Below are positions 49,798-58,850 of a stretch of 64,000 nt of DNA, in pieces; within the stretch, counting starts at the first letter, position 1; every line of letters starts with the position of its first letter. A model generated the notes under the pieces. The model saw only the letters and a list, made by a program, of their open reading frames with translations. It made no database searches and was not told the DNA's origin. The position numbers and the translations under genes are program-made. This DNA is from an uncultured delta proteobacterium (GTDB lineage: Bacteria > Myxococcota_A > Polyangia > Polyangiales > Polyangiaceae). The DNA lies in NCBI GenBank assembly GCA_903892415.1, contig CAITIQ010000508.1, positions 1-64,000 on the forward strand. Reading direction: 5' to 3'.

Positions 49798-50448
49798 ATG
49801 AGCTTTGCATCCTTGCTGCGTCTTTCGTTGGTCTGCACTTCAATCTCCATTGCTGTTGCTTGCGGTGACGACGGCACCTCGAGTGGAGGAGCTGGCGTTA
49901 CGGGCGGTTCGGGCGGTGGCGGCGCATCGACGGGCGGTGCGGCTGAAGGTGGAGCTTCGGCTGGGTGCGACGCCAACAACCTTTGTGACGGTGGGGTCTG
50001 CTTCTTCGGCGAGGACGCTTGTGAGCCGGGCGCCGTTGGTACCTGCACTCCGGGCAACGGCGCTTGCGATGGGCCGCCAACCGGGCCGGTTTGCGACTGC
50101 CAAGGTGTGGTGCATGAGCTGCGGAGCGCAGTCGATTTTCCCTCCTGCGAGCTCGGGGCTCAGGGGATTCCGTTCGGGCCGGCGGAGGCTTGTTCGGATG
50201 GGACCTTCGCTTGCGGCGGGTCGATGTGCAAAAACCACGTGGACGTTTGCTTTGAAACAGCGGGCGGCGTTAACAGCGAGCCGAGCTTTGAGTGTATTCC
50301 GCAGAGCGACTTCGTAGGCTGTTCGGGCGGTGTTGCTGACTGTGCCTGTTTGCAGCTATTTACCGTTTGCGGGCCGCTCGGGCTTGAGTGCAGCTGCGTG
50401 CAGGACCCCGCGACGAAGCAGGAGACCGTTACCGCGGTCATGCCGTAG
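49798..50448 (+). CDS. Cysteine-rich lipoprotein
   Basis: The 216-residue protein has the signal FASLLRLSLVCTSISIAVAC (lipobox AVAC) and a Gly-rich linker (about 27-56). A domain with about 18 cysteines follows, in motifs such as NLCDGGVCFFGEDACEPG, GPVCDCQGVVHE, CGGSMCKNHVDVCFET and GVADCACLQLFTVCGPLG. It must be held by many disulfides, as expected for a surface or secreted protein. No named repeat fits exactly. Confidence 0.65.
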   Translation: MSFASLLRLSLVCTSISIAVACGDDGTSSGGAGVTGGSGGGGASTGGAAEGGASAGCDANNLCDGGVCFFGEDACEPGAVGTCTPGNGACDGPPTGPVCDCQGVVHELRSAVDFPSCELGAQGIPFGPAEACSDGTFACGGSMCKNHVDVCFETAGGVNSEPSFECIPQSDFVGCSGGVADCACLQLFTVCGPLGLECSCVQDPATKQETVTAVMP

Positions 50449-50533
50449 CGCTGGGCGGCGGAAAGCGAAGGACCAAGCGCAAGTGCTAGCTTTGCTACGT
50501 AGCGAACGCGCGGGTCTGGCTCTACTCTGAGGC

Positions 50534-51550
50534 ATGCTTAATCGATTTCACGTATCGGGAAGGATCGCCAGCGGAGGCGGCGCGCTGTGGTTGGTCCTCG
50601 GCGGGCTAGTGGGGTTGGGGTGTCCAGGTCCGGAGCCCTCGTCTTCCAACAACTCCCAAGGCGGCGGAGCCAGCGGCCCAGGTGGAGCTTCGTCGAGCAG
50701 CGGCAGCGGCAGCGGAAGCAGCAGCAGCACCGGTGGCGTCATGAATGAGGGCGGTATGACTGCGGGGCCTGGCGGGATGGGCCAGGGCGGAAGTGGTGAG
50801 GACTGCGGTGTCACCGACTTCGAGGTCAACCTGGAGCATTGCGGGGGTTGCTTCCGGCCGTGCGTTGAAGGAGGCGGAGTCGCGGTGCCGATATGCGAGC
50901 AGGGCAAGTGCGTATCCACCTGTGAAAGCGGTTTTTTGAACCTGAAAACGCCCAACAAGAGCATGCCTGACGACGGCTGCGAGACTCCGGGGCTGCGTGT
51001 GTTCGTAATGGAGGCCCCAGTGGAGCCGATCTTCAACGGTGACCTCAGCGACGCCGATGCGTTGTGCCAGGAGGCGGCCGAGAGTCCGGCGGCTCCAAAT
51101 GCGCCTCCCCTAGAAGGAACCTGGCGAGCCTGGCTGGTCAATTCCCAGTCCAGCCCGCTTACTCGCTTCACGCCGCTTCCCGGAAACAACGTGCCCTTCT
51201 ATCGGCTGGATGGCGTGCAGGTGGCCCCGAACTTCATGAGCCTGGCAGCGAACGCAAGCCAACTAGACAATGAGATCAACGTTACCGAATCCGGCGACCC
51301 TCTAATGGGAGAAGATCTGCCGGTTTGGATCGGAGCGGCGAGCGGCGCCGGCAACGGAGCGCATTGCGAAGATTGGAGCGAGGTTCCCAACGGCTCGCCC
51401 AACATTCCGGTGGCTAGAGTGGGAGCACTCAGCATGACCAGCACGTGGGCCAACAACGGAAACGTTCCGTGCGCAGTGATGGGTGGCGGAGGCCCGGTGC
51501 CCGCTCTCGGTCGGCTCTATTGCTTCGAGCAGGTACCCCCTCCGCCGTGA
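50534..51550 (+). CDS. Lipoprotein with DUF1554/endostatin-like domain
   Basis: The 338-residue protein has the signal ALWLVLGGLVGLGCPG (lipobox GLGC) and a Ser/Gly linker. A small Cys-rich segment (EHCGGCFRPCVEGGG) precedes a C-terminal domain of about 180 residues. Its blocks (FNGDLSDADALCQEAAESPA, GTWRAWLVNSQSSPLTRFTP, PFYRLDGVQVAPNFMSLAAN, LPVWIGAASGAGNGAHCEDW and a final LGRLYCFEQ) resemble the DUF1554/collagen-NC10-endostatin-like fold found in myxobacterial surface proteins. The ligand is unknown. Confidence 0.65.
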   Translation: MLNRFHVSGRIASGGGALWLVLGGLVGLGCPGPEPSSSNNSQGGGASGPGGASSSSGSGSGSSSSTGGVMNEGGMTAGPGGMGQGGSGEDCGVTDFEVNLEHCGGCFRPCVEGGGVAVPICEQGKCVSTCESGFLNLKTPNKSMPDDGCETPGLRVFVMEAPVEPIFNGDLSDADALCQEAAESPAAPNAPPLEGTWRAWLVNSQSSPLTRFTPLPGNNVPFYRLDGVQVAPNFMSLAANASQLDNEINVTESGDPLMGEDLPVWIGAASGAGNGAHCEDWSEVPNGSPNIPVARVGALSMTSTWANNGNVPCAVMGGGGPVPALGRLYCFEQVPPPP

Positions 51551-51575
51551 TGGCGGTAAACCGGCGGCTCCCTCG

Positions 51576-52055
51576 TTAGAGCGAGGCCATGGCGCAGCGG
51601 CCCGCTTTGCACACCGCGCGCCGCAACGGCATCGCGCAACCGAGCGGCGGACACATCTTGGGGGGAGTGCGTTTGCAGTGTGCGCGGAAAGCGGCGAGCC
51701 AGTCGTTGTTCGCCGCGCGCTGGGTGCAGCCTGAGCAACAGGCGTTGGTAGTCGGCGGCGAATCAGCGATCTCGTCGGAGAAGATCCTGCAATCGTTGTC
51801 GCTTGTGCAGCGGTCATCCAATGGGGGAGGCGTTGATTGGGCGGACGTGGAGGCTGTCCCTGAAGGGGCGGTTGCCTGCGCGGTTGTTGTCGCTGGTACC
51901 GCGGCAACGGTGGGTAGCGTAGTTGCCGTGGGGGTCGTGGGTGAGGTCGCGAGCGCAGTGGGAGGGACCGCCACAGCAGCCTCACGCGGAGGCGGCTCGC
52001 ACGCGGAAAACAACAAGAAGACGAGGCCCGCGACGTTGAGCCGCTGCGCTTTCAT
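51576..52055 (-). CDS. Small cysteine-rich lipoprotein
   Basis: The 159-residue protein has the signal MKAQRLNVAGLVFLLFSAC (lipobox FSAC), a Thr/Ala/Pro-rich linker to about residue 78, and a compact domain with ten cysteines (DRCTSDNDCRIFSDE, NACCSGCTQRA, HCKRTPPKMCPPLGCAM, AVCKAGRC). The pattern resembles small disulfide-rich surface modules. It begins inside the stop codon of 52052-52417 (ATGA), so the two form an operon on the minus strand. Confidence 0.62.
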   Translation of the reverse strand: MKAQRLNVAGLVFLLFSACEPPPREAAVAVPPTALATSPTTPTATTLPTVAAVPATTTAQATAPSGTASTSAQSTPPPLDDRCTSDNDCRIFSDEIADSPPTTNACCSGCTQRAANNDWLAAFRAHCKRTPPKMCPPLGCAMPLRRAVCKAGRCAMASL

Positions 52056-52417
52056 CGCGTCACTTTTCGAGCCGCGCGCGCGACGACTGACCAGGCTTCG
52101 TAGGCTGCATCGAGATCGGCGAGCAAGCTCTCGTCGTCGCTGCCGGTGGCACCACCTTGCGAGAAGGACGCTACGTACTCGAGCGTGCCGGCCTTGTGCA
52201 GCTGACCGTCCTCACCGCAGAAGAGCTGGAGATCGTAGAGGTGCTGGCCCTGCTCATCGAGCACGTCGAAGCGTTCAATCAGCTCGGCGCCGCCTTCTCC
52301 GTCCGACTCGGCTTGCTCGAGCAGAGGCCCGAGTTGCTCGCGCTGGAGCTCGCTTAGATCCTCGAAGTCAGAACTCGGCAGAGGTCGGAATTGCAGCCGC
52401 ATGCGGGGGAAGATCAT
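52052..52417 (-). CDS. Hypothetical cytoplasmic protein
   Basis: The start was set at ATG 52417 (ATG 52402 is possible), giving 121 residues without a signal. The protein is acidic and mixed alpha/beta (FEDLSELQREQLGPLLEQAE, ELIERFDVLDEQGQHLYDLQ, LADLDAAYEAWSVVARAARK). I do not recognise the family. It is coupled to the downstream Cys-rich lipoprotein and begins only 14 bases from the divergent leucine-rich gene. Confidence 0.55.
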   Translation of the reverse strand: MIFPRMRLQFRPLPSSDFEDLSELQREQLGPLLEQAESDGEGGAELIERFDVLDEQGQHLYDLQLFCGEDGQLHKAGTLEYVASFSQGGATGSDDESLLADLDAAYEAWSVVARAARKVTR

Positions 52418-52431
52418 ACTCTTGCGCGGCG

Positions 52432-53364
52432 ATGGCAAACGAAATGCCCCGACCGTTCTTCCAGTACGATAAACCAGCGTTTCAGGTTGGAAAGAAGCCC
52501 AACCCGAAGGCAACGGGCGGCATCGCGCAGATCAACAAGGTCCCAGCAGCCAAAGATCTGCCGGTCTTGCGCTCATTCGTTGAGGCGTATGGCTCCCAGG
52601 TGGTCGTGGTGATCGGACCCGAGGTTCCGCTGTCCGTTCTCGAGCATGTCGATGGCGTCCCGTTCGTAGTGCTCGAGGCCGGGCGCACCTCCTTTGATGG
52701 CCTCTCGAGCCTGCCGAGTTCGGTCAGGCGGCTATCGATCCGCGAACAGTCGATCCCTTTCTCGTTGTCCGAGCTTTCCGCAACGAACGAGATCGAGGAA
52801 CTCGAACTCGACGTTGCCGAGTTGCAGAACGTTCGACCGCTCGAAAGGTTACGCACGTTGGCTTGGAAGAGGATGTCCGACGCGGGGGCGGCGTTCGTGA
52901 GCGCGCAACCCAACCTGTTCGAGCTTGCGCTACGTGACTCCACATTGACGCGCCTGCCTTCGTCGGAGTCCCTCGAGCGCCTGCTCCTGTTCTCTCCTAC
53001 GATGCTGAACTCGCTGATCGGCTTGGAGCAATGCGTCTCACTGCGGTTCCTGCGCATTGACGAGCCAAAGAAGATGCAGCGGTTAGGGTCACTCGCCAGC
53101 GCCTCAAAACTGGCAACCGTCATCCTCGTCGGCGCGCACGCGATTGGTGATCTATCGGACCTCGTGAGCGCGCCCACACTCGACTCGGTTGGTATCATCC
53201 AAACCGAACTCGACGAACAGCCCTTCCTGAGCTTGAAGGGAAAGCTCACGGGGGGAAGCTTCCAGCTGCAGACGCCGGAGGCGAGCAAGCGGCTGTTCGC
53301 CTACTTAGGTATCGAGTACAAGACAGCAGAGTTGATCGAGAATCACTTCTTCGACAACGCGTGA
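52432..53364 (+). CDS. Leucine-rich-repeat-like protein
   Basis: ATG 52432 gives 310 residues; sequence upstream in the same frame is not protein-like. The protein has recurrent segments with spaced Leu/Ile (IEELELDVAELQNVRPLERL, NLFELALRDSTLTRLPSSES, CVSLRFLRIDEPKKMQRLGS, KLATVILVGAHAIGDLSDLV), typical of a degenerate LRR solenoid. It has no signal peptide, so it is probably cytoplasmic. It may bind a protein partner. It converges with the WS/DGAT gene with a 1-base gap. Confidence 0.65.
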   Translation: MANEMPRPFFQYDKPAFQVGKKPNPKATGGIAQINKVPAAKDLPVLRSFVEAYGSQVVVVIGPEVPLSVLEHVDGVPFVVLEAGRTSFDGLSSLPSSVRRLSIREQSIPFSLSELSATNEIEELELDVAELQNVRPLERLRTLAWKRMSDAGAAFVSAQPNLFELALRDSTLTRLPSSESLERLLLFSPTMLNSLIGLEQCVSLRFLRIDEPKKMQRLGSLASASKLATVILVGAHAIGDLSDLVSAPTLDSVGIIQTELDEQPFLSLKGKLTGGSFQLQTPEASKRLFAYLGIEYKTAELIENHFFDNA

Positions 53365-53365
53365 T

Positions 53366-54805
53366 CTAAGGCGACAGGGCCGTCAGCCCGGCTCTGCTCG
53401 AAGCTGCGCTCCGTCCTAGCGAGGCCGCCTTTACCAGGTTGTCGAGAGCAACGGCGATCCCTGAGCTGATTCGTTGTGGATCGGGCGTCAGATCATTGCA
53501 CGCGAGTACGCTGAAGTGGAGCTTGTCCAAGTAGCTCCACACGGTGACGTTGAGCCCGATGCCCTCGAGAATGGGGCCCACCGAGTAGATCGCGCGCAGC
53601 GGTCTACCCTCGGCGAAGCGTTGCTCGCTCGGCCCGCGGACGAAGGAGACCACCACGTTGACCGGCGGCGGCACATGATCGGCGAGCTGCCAGCGCGACC
53701 ATTGGGCGACGACCCACGCGGCGGGTTTGGGCGGGGCGTATTGCAGCCAATCGCCGAGCAGCGTCGCAGGCACGAGCTCTTGCAGCAGCTTGGCCTGCTG
53801 CGTGACTTGGTGGATCACCAGCAGACGTTGCCAGTCGTCGGCTACGTCGGTGGCGAGTGTGGTGAACAAGCTGGAAACGTGATTGCCCGAGAGTTTCGCG
53901 CTCGGCTCGCTCTCGGATGAGCTGGGTACACTGGCAATCAACGCGCGCTCCGGAAGTTCGCCGTTGGTCTGCAAGTAGCTACGCAAGGCCGAGCCAACCA
54001 ACGCAAGGACTACGTCGTTCAAGCTGACCTTGGCACTGGTCTTCACGCGCAACGCCAACGCGAGCGGAAGAGCGACGGTAGCGAGCGAGCGCGAGGCGGT
54101 CAGGGCGCCGTTGAAGGACGTGCGCGGCGCGTCGAGCATCGGCCGCGGTGGACGAGGCACGAGCGCATGAGCCCGCAAGTCCGACGCCGCCTTCCACGTG
54201 CGCTTGACCAGCGCCGGCAGCTGAGCAGCCTCTCGCAGACGGTCCCGCAGCGCCGAACGCACGAGCTCAAAGCGCGAGGGCAACCGTTCGGCCTGCCAGG
54301 GCGCATGGGGCTGCGCGATCGGCACAGCGAGGCGATCGTGCGTGGTCAGCGCCTCGAGTAGACGCAGCGCCGTAGCGCCATCGGCCAGGGCGTGATGCAG
54401 CTTCACCAGCACGGTGAACGCTCGATCCGCACGGCCTTCGAGCAGCCATAGCTCCCACAGCGGCTCCGTTCGATCCAACGGCTGACTGGCGATCGCGGCG
54501 ACCGCTGAGTCGAACTCGCGAGGCCCGCCGGGTGCACGCACGCGTTTACACAAGACATGACGCGCAACATCGACCTCAGCGCATTCGATCCAGAGCGGAT
54601 GGTGGAGCCCGAGCGGGACCTCGAGCAGGCGCCGTCGCAACAGCGGAAGGAGGTGCAGTCGGCTGCGCACGGCCTCGATCAAATGCTCGCGGGCGCTTGC
54701 GGGCTCGTCGAGCGGAGGCAGTACGAGCAGCTTGAGCGTGTGCATCAGCAGTGTTGGCGTCTCGAGATAGAGGAACCCCGCATCAAGCCCTGAAAGACGT
54801 TCCAT
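53366..54805 (-). CDS. Wax ester synthase/diacylglycerol acyltransferase (WS/DGAT)
   Basis: The start at ATG 54805 (MERLSGLDAGFLYLETPT) matches the family N-terminus and gives 479 residues; a longer frame upstream is not homologous. The active-site motif HHxxxDG is HHALADG (137-143), preceded by EPLWELWLLEG. Other family blocks are SLNDVVLALVGSALRSYL and the C-terminal NVVVSFVRGPSEQRF, GPILEGIGLNVTVWSY. It makes wax esters or triacylglycerol from acyl-CoA at the cytoplasmic membrane or on lipid droplets. It is divergent from a patatin-like gene, hinting at storage-lipid synthesis and breakdown. Confidence 0.9.
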   Translation of the reverse strand: MERLSGLDAGFLYLETPTLLMHTLKLLVLPPLDEPASAREHLIEAVRSRLHLLPLLRRRLLEVPLGLHHPLWIECAEVDVARHVLCKRVRAPGGPREFDSAVAAIASQPLDRTEPLWELWLLEGRADRAFTVLVKLHHALADGATALRLLEALTTHDRLAVPIAQPHAPWQAERLPSRFELVRSALRDRLREAAQLPALVKRTWKAASDLRAHALVPRPPRPMLDAPRTSFNGALTASRSLATVALPLALALRVKTSAKVSLNDVVLALVGSALRSYLQTNGELPERALIASVPSSSESEPSAKLSGNHVSSLFTTLATDVADDWQRLLVIHQVTQQAKLLQELVPATLLGDWLQYAPPKPAAWVVAQWSRWQLADHVPPPVNVVVSFVRGPSEQRFAEGRPLRAIYSVGPILEGIGLNVTVWSYLDKLHFSVLACNDLTPDPQRISSGIAVALDNLVKAASLGRSAASSRAGLTALSP

Positions 54806-54903
54806 GATCGGGGGAGAGCAAGCGTGAGACCAGGGTGAGGGCAGGGGGGCAAAGCGCGCACAGGCCTTGTTTCGCGCTGTGTGGTCCTTAGCTTCACTCC
54901 ACC

Positions 54904-55845
54904 GTGAACAGCCAACAGCCGCCCGCGCGCACGCCGAAGATCGGCTTGGTGCTCGGTGCTGGTGGGCCGGTTGGGCACGCCTTTCATGCCGGTGTATTGG
55001 CGGCGCTCGAACGCAACGTCGGCTTTGATGCACGGCTCGCTGACGTCATCGTCGGTACCTCGGCGGGGGCGCAAGTTGCGGCGCTTCTGCGCGCCGGCAT
55101 GGCTGGCGAGGATCTCGTCGCGCGGGCCGCCGGCGAGCCGCTGTCTGAAGCCGCTCAGTCGATCTCGCAGAACTTCGTGCGACCTTGCCACAAGACGCCG
55201 GACGCGAGCTTGCCGAAGAGCGCGTGGCCGGCCTCGCCCCAGTTCCTCCTTCATTCGTTGCCGCGCCCTCGACATTGGCGGCCAGGCCGCGTGGTCGCAG
55301 CGCTGTTGCCTGAGGGGCGCGTTCGACTCGACGCGCAGACCGCTGGGCTCCAGGCGATCTTTGGTGGTGGCTGGCCCGAGCGCGAGACGCTGATCACTGC
55401 GGTGGAGCTCGATCGCGGCGAGCGCATCGCCTTTGGCGCGGCGGGCGCTCCAGGCATCGATCTGGGCACAGCGGTGAGCTGCTCCTCGGCGGTGCCGGGC
55501 GTGTACAAGCCGGTCGATTGGCAGGGCCGACGTTACGTCGACGGTGGGGTTGCCTCAGGGACGCACCTCGATCTGCTCGCCGACCGCCCGCTCGATCTCG
55601 TGATCGTGAGCTCGCCGCTGTCGATGTTTGCCCCCATCCGCGCGCTGGTGGCGCTTGAACGCCGACGGCTCGAGCGCAGCTTGCCGGTGCTTTTGATCGA
55701 GCCCGAACGGGAGTTGCTCGCGCTGATGGGGCGCAACCCGATGGACCTCGCGCGAGCAGCGATGGTCGCACGCGCTGCCTGCGAGGCGACCCAGCGCAAG
55801 CTCGACAGCCGTGAGGTCCGCGCGCTCTTGCGCCGAGCCTTCTGA
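54904..55845 (+). CDS. Patatin-like phospholipase
   Basis: GTG 54904 gives 313 residues. The patatin hallmarks are the Gly-rich oxyanion loop LVLGAGGPVGHAFHAGVL (15-32), the nucleophile Ser53 in VGTSAGAQVAA (Gly-x-Ser-x-Gly) and the catalytic Asp in RYVDGGVASGTH (Asp-Gly-Gly). It would hydrolyse phospholipids or stored acylglycerols in the cytoplasm or at the inner membrane. It is divergent from the WS/DGAT gene across 98 bases. Confidence 0.9.
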   Translation: MNSQQPPARTPKIGLVLGAGGPVGHAFHAGVLAALERNVGFDARLADVIVGTSAGAQVAALLRAGMAGEDLVARAAGEPLSEAAQSISQNFVRPCHKTPDASLPKSAWPASPQFLLHSLPRPRHWRPGRVVAALLPEGRVRLDAQTAGLQAIFGGGWPERETLITAVELDRGERIAFGAAGAPGIDLGTAVSCSSAVPGVYKPVDWQGRRYVDGGVASGTHLDLLADRPLDLVIVSSPLSMFAPIRALVALERRRLERSLPVLLIEPERELLALMGRNPMDLARAAMVARAACEATQRKLDSREVRALLRRAF

Positions 55846-55847
55846 GC

Positions 55848-56378
55848 TTACTTGCGCACGTAGCTGAGCTTGTAGACGAGGTCCTTCGGCAGCTCATCGG
55901 CGAACACGCGTACGTCGAGGCGCAGGCTCTTGTCGCCTTCGAGCGTGAAGGTGTTGATGCGGCCGCGCCCGTCGCGCTCGAAGTTCTGTGTCAGCGAGTC
56001 TTTCGAGAGCACGTAGTTCATGTCGATCTCAGTATCGCCGCTCGACGTGACCTTGACCTTCGCCCCGTTGAGCGGCCCGGTAAAGGAGCGTTCGTCCATC
56101 ACGATGGTGAGCTCGGTCGAGGTGCGCGAGAACGTCAGCGCCGACGCGATCGCGTTGGCCGCGGTCAGGCGATCGCGGGCCATCTTCCGTACCAGGAAGC
56201 TCATCTCGGCGACTACGCCCTCGATCGCACGGTCGCGAGCTTTGCGGTCTTTGTCACCACCGCTATGTCGGAACGGCCCAAGGTAGGGCTTGAGTAGATC
56301 TTCCGCGGCATTCGCGGTGCGCGCGAAGCTCGGGAGCAGCACGGCTGCAACGCCGACCAGCAGCTTGCGCCGGTTCAA
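55848..56378 (-). CDS. Exported protein of unknown function
   Basis: The 176-residue protein has a signal peptide (MNRRKLLVGVAAVLLPSFAR, then TANA before AEDLL). The mature part has a helical start (DRKARDRAIEGVVAEMSFLV) and long strands (ELTIVMDERSFTGPLNGAKV, GRINTFTLEGDKSLRLDVRV), perhaps a lipocalin-like or other small barrel. It is convergent with the patatin gene. Confidence 0.6.
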   Translation of the reverse strand: MNRRKLLVGVAAVLLPSFARTANAAEDLLKPYLGPFRHSGGDKDRKARDRAIEGVVAEMSFLVRKMARDRLTAANAIASALTFSRTSTELTIVMDERSFTGPLNGAKVKVTSSGDTEIDMNYVLSKDSLTQNFERDGRGRINTFTLEGDKSLRLDVRVFADELPKDLVYKLSYVRK

Positions 56379-56566
56379 TGGGACCGGCCTTCAATAGAGT
56401 GCAACAACATGTTGGGTCATCAGCACAGCTCGTGCCCGCGGTGGTCGGGGTCGCGAAGCTTGCTGATGGGTTCGTGCAGCGTGCCGCGCCAGGCTCCGTC
56501 GACTCCAGGCTGGGGCGATTAAGCGCCGGTGAGGCGTTTCGCCGCCGCAGCCTCAGGAGCCGAGGC

Positions 56567-56785
56567 TCACATCGCGCTGGGCGCCGGGCGAGGAGCCGGA
56601 TCTCCGGTGTCTTTCGGGCCGGGTACAGGCTTCGGCTCGCGCGGCGGAATCGGCTGAGGCTTCGGATCTGGCCCAGGCCGAACTTGCGCTTCTTGCGTGG
56701 GCGTCGAGGCCGAGCCGCAAGCTGTAACAACCACGCCCGCCGCGATGAACAGGCTGAGCACCATGAGGACGACTGAAAGATGCAT
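56567..56785 (-). CDS. Small Pro-rich lipoprotein
   Basis: ATG 56785 has GGAG upstream and gives 72 residues. The signal is long and strongly hydrophobic (LSVVLMVLSLFIAAGVVVTAC, lipobox VTAC) and the mature part is a Pro/Lys/Arg-rich tail (PGPDPKPQPIPPREPKPVPG) without a folded domain. It may be an envelope spacer protein. It lies between two exported-protein genes on the same strand. Confidence 0.55.
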   Translation of the reverse strand: MHLSVVLMVLSLFIAAGVVVTACGSASTPTQEAQVRPGPDPKPQPIPPREPKPVPGPKDTGDPAPRPAPSAM

Positions 56786-56888
56786 GGGTTTGATTCTCCA
56801 TTCAGCAGCCTGAAGGCCGCCGAATGTCCCGTGCTTCGCAACGAACGTGCCGTGGTGGCTGCGGGTTACAGCCAACCGCGCGTGTGGC

Positions 56889-57740
56889 TCATTGCGCTGC
56901 TTCCGGATCCAGCGTCACGCTGATCGAGGTGGCGGGGTTCTTGTCGCCGCGCGGGTCGATCGCGATGCCCGCTTCGACTGCTGCTGAGGTCGCCGGGGTG
57001 GCACTGTCGAGGCAGAGCTGAGTGTAGTTGTCGTTGTCGCCCAAGTCGGCGAGCGCGATAGGCGTGACGACCTCGCCACCTTCGAGCGTGACCTGCATAC
57101 GCTGCCGCTCGGCGTCGCCGAACTCGTCGCCGGTGGTTGCGCGCACGCCGCCCGCCCAGGTGAGCTGGACGATCTGCTTTGTGGAGGGCGGACAATCGCT
57201 GTCCGGGAGCGCGGCCGGTGCGTAGCGATAGCCGATCCGCAGCGATGGACCGTCAGCGAGCGGCGTGACCTTCGCAAGCGAAAGGCCCTTTGCGTCGCCA
57301 CCGTTTTCGAGCGGCACCGAGCCGACGATCTCGACGCTGACCGGCGGATCACTCGGCGCATCCCCGAACTCTCCGATCAACAGGATGGTGTGCCGTTTGC
57401 TCGCTCCGAGGGCAGGGCGCAGGGTCGCACAACGTGGCGTGAGCACCTGACCCGAAGCGGTGGTCACGCGGAACGCCGAGGCCTCCGGCGCGTCCACGGC
57501 GATGCGCCGCGAGAGGGTTACCGGCATGCCGTCCATCCCGCTGCCGCCCATGCAAAGCACGTTGGCCGTCATCGGCAGCGCGTCATCGAGGCCGAAGAAG
57601 GCCTCCAGGACCGTCGCAGACGACGGACCGCCGCTGCCCCCGCTGGCTCCTCCGGTGCTGGTTGCGCCCGATGCGCCGGAGGCACAACCGGCGAGAGCGA
57701 GGCCGAGGGCGAACACGGGCAGGGCGAAGAGGCGGTGCAT
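56889..57740 (-). CDS. Lipoprotein of unknown function
   Basis: ATG 57740 gives 283 residues with the signal MHRLFALPVFALGLALAGC (lipobox LAGC) and a Gly/Ser/Thr linker; a longer upstream frame is not protein-like. The mature domain is beta-rich (SASGQ-type strands, RHTILLIGEFGDAPSDPPVS, RQRMQVTLEGGEVVTPIALA, NYTQLCLDS) with three or four cysteines. I do not recognise the family. It is divergent from the desaturase gene across 105 bases. Confidence 0.6.
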   Translation of the reverse strand: MHRLFALPVFALGLALAGCASGASGATSTGGASGGSGGPSSATVLEAFFGLDDALPMTANVLCMGGSGMDGMPVTLSRRIAVDAPEASAFRVTTASGQVLTPRCATLRPALGASKRHTILLIGEFGDAPSDPPVSVEIVGSVPLENGGDAKGLSLAKVTPLADGPSLRIGYRYAPAALPDSDCPPSTKQIVQLTWAGGVRATTGDEFGDAERQRMQVTLEGGEVVTPIALADLGDNDNYTQLCLDSATPATSAAVEAGIAIDPRGDKNPATSISVTLDPEAAQ

Positions 57741-57845
57741 CGACGGCGCTTGTAGCATGGGGACGAACTCGGAGCGCGGAGGCGGCCCCGAGAGGCGGAA
57801 CCACGATTGTTGAGCGCTCGCGTTTGCCCGCGGACATATCGAGTC

Positions 57846-58829
57846 GTGACCATCGAACAACCGCCTAACGCTGAACCGCTTGATTCCGCTCCCTCGAGCC
57901 CCGTCTCCGTTCCACCGCCCTCGAGTTTGGCGCTCGGGTCAGGTCGAGTGGAGGTGGCTTGGGTGAAGACGTTCTGGCTCTATGGCAACCTCGGGCTTGG
58001 GCTGCTTGCCTTGGGAACGGGGCTCTCGGTCGCGGCCTTTCTTACGAGCTTCTTCTTGGCGTTCCTCACGCTCTGTGTTGGCCACTCGGTGGGGCTTCAC
58101 CGCGGCATCATTCACAAGACGTACGCGACCTCACGACTGCTGCGTTGGACGTTTGCGTTGCTGTTCGCCTTCTCGGGTCTGGGCGGTCCGCTGTCTTGGC
58201 TGAAGGTCCACTACACGCGCGACTATTGGCAGAACCGTGCGGATTGCCCGCGCTTCTTCCGTTACGACCATGGCCTTTTAACCGACTATCACTGGAACAT
58301 GCACTGCCGCTTCGTGCCGGCTCAACTAGAGCTTTACGGCCTGCCGAGCGAAGACACCGAAGACCCGTTGCTGCGCTTTCTCGAGCGCAGCTGGATGCTG
58401 TTCCCGGTTGCGCTGATGGCTCTCCTAGCGTGGCAGTTTGGCTGGGCTTTTGCCGGTGTAACCTGCTGTTTGCGAGTGACGGCGGGCATCCTGGGCCATT
58501 GGTTCGTTGGCTATGTTTCGCACAAGATTGGCTATGTGCGTTACGCAGTGGACGGTGCTTCGTCGGAAGGGCGCAACGTGTTCTTTCTCGGCGTCATCTC
58601 CTTCGGCGAGGGCTTTCACAATAACCACCACGCGTATCCGGCTTCAGCGCGAATGGGCGTGAAGTGGTACGAGTTGGATCTTGGTTGGTGGGTGGTTCGA
58701 GCGCTCGAAGTCTTGGGCCTGGTGCACGACGTCGTGGCGTGGCATCGGCCAGGGTTTGCGGCCAAGGCTGCCGCCAAGGCCGTGGACCCGCGCTTCATCT
58801 TCCGTGACCCCGATCAGCGCGTCGGCTAG
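57846..58829 (+). CDS. Fatty acid / acyl-CoA desaturase family protein without a canonical second His box
   Basis: GTG 57846 gives 327 residues with four hydrophobic regions. Histidine box 1 is His85-x4-His90 (VGLHRGIIH) and box 3 is His-x2-His-His (FHNNHHAYP). The second box position, normally HRxHH, reads VHYTRDYWQNRADC, so it has a single His, but later His residues (YDHGLLTDYHWNMHC) may supply ligands. This variant pattern occurs in other bacterial desaturase-like proteins, as far as I recall. It would introduce a double bond in acyl chains, in line with the nearby lipid genes. Exact regiochemistry is not visible. Confidence 0.75.
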   Translation: MTIEQPPNAEPLDSAPSSPVSVPPPSSLALGSGRVEVAWVKTFWLYGNLGLGLLALGTGLSVAAFLTSFFLAFLTLCVGHSVGLHRGIIHKTYATSRLLRWTFALLFAFSGLGGPLSWLKVHYTRDYWQNRADCPRFFRYDHGLLTDYHWNMHCRFVPAQLELYGLPSEDTEDPLLRFLERSWMLFPVALMALLAWQFGWAFAGVTCCLRVTAGILGHWFVGYVSHKIGYVRYAVDGASSEGRNVFFLGVISFGEGFHNNHHAYPASARMGVKWYELDLGWWVVRALEVLGLVHDVVAWHRPGFAAKAAAKAVDPRFIFRDPDQRVG

Positions 58830-58850
58830 GTCACGGCGTAGCAGGGGCGC

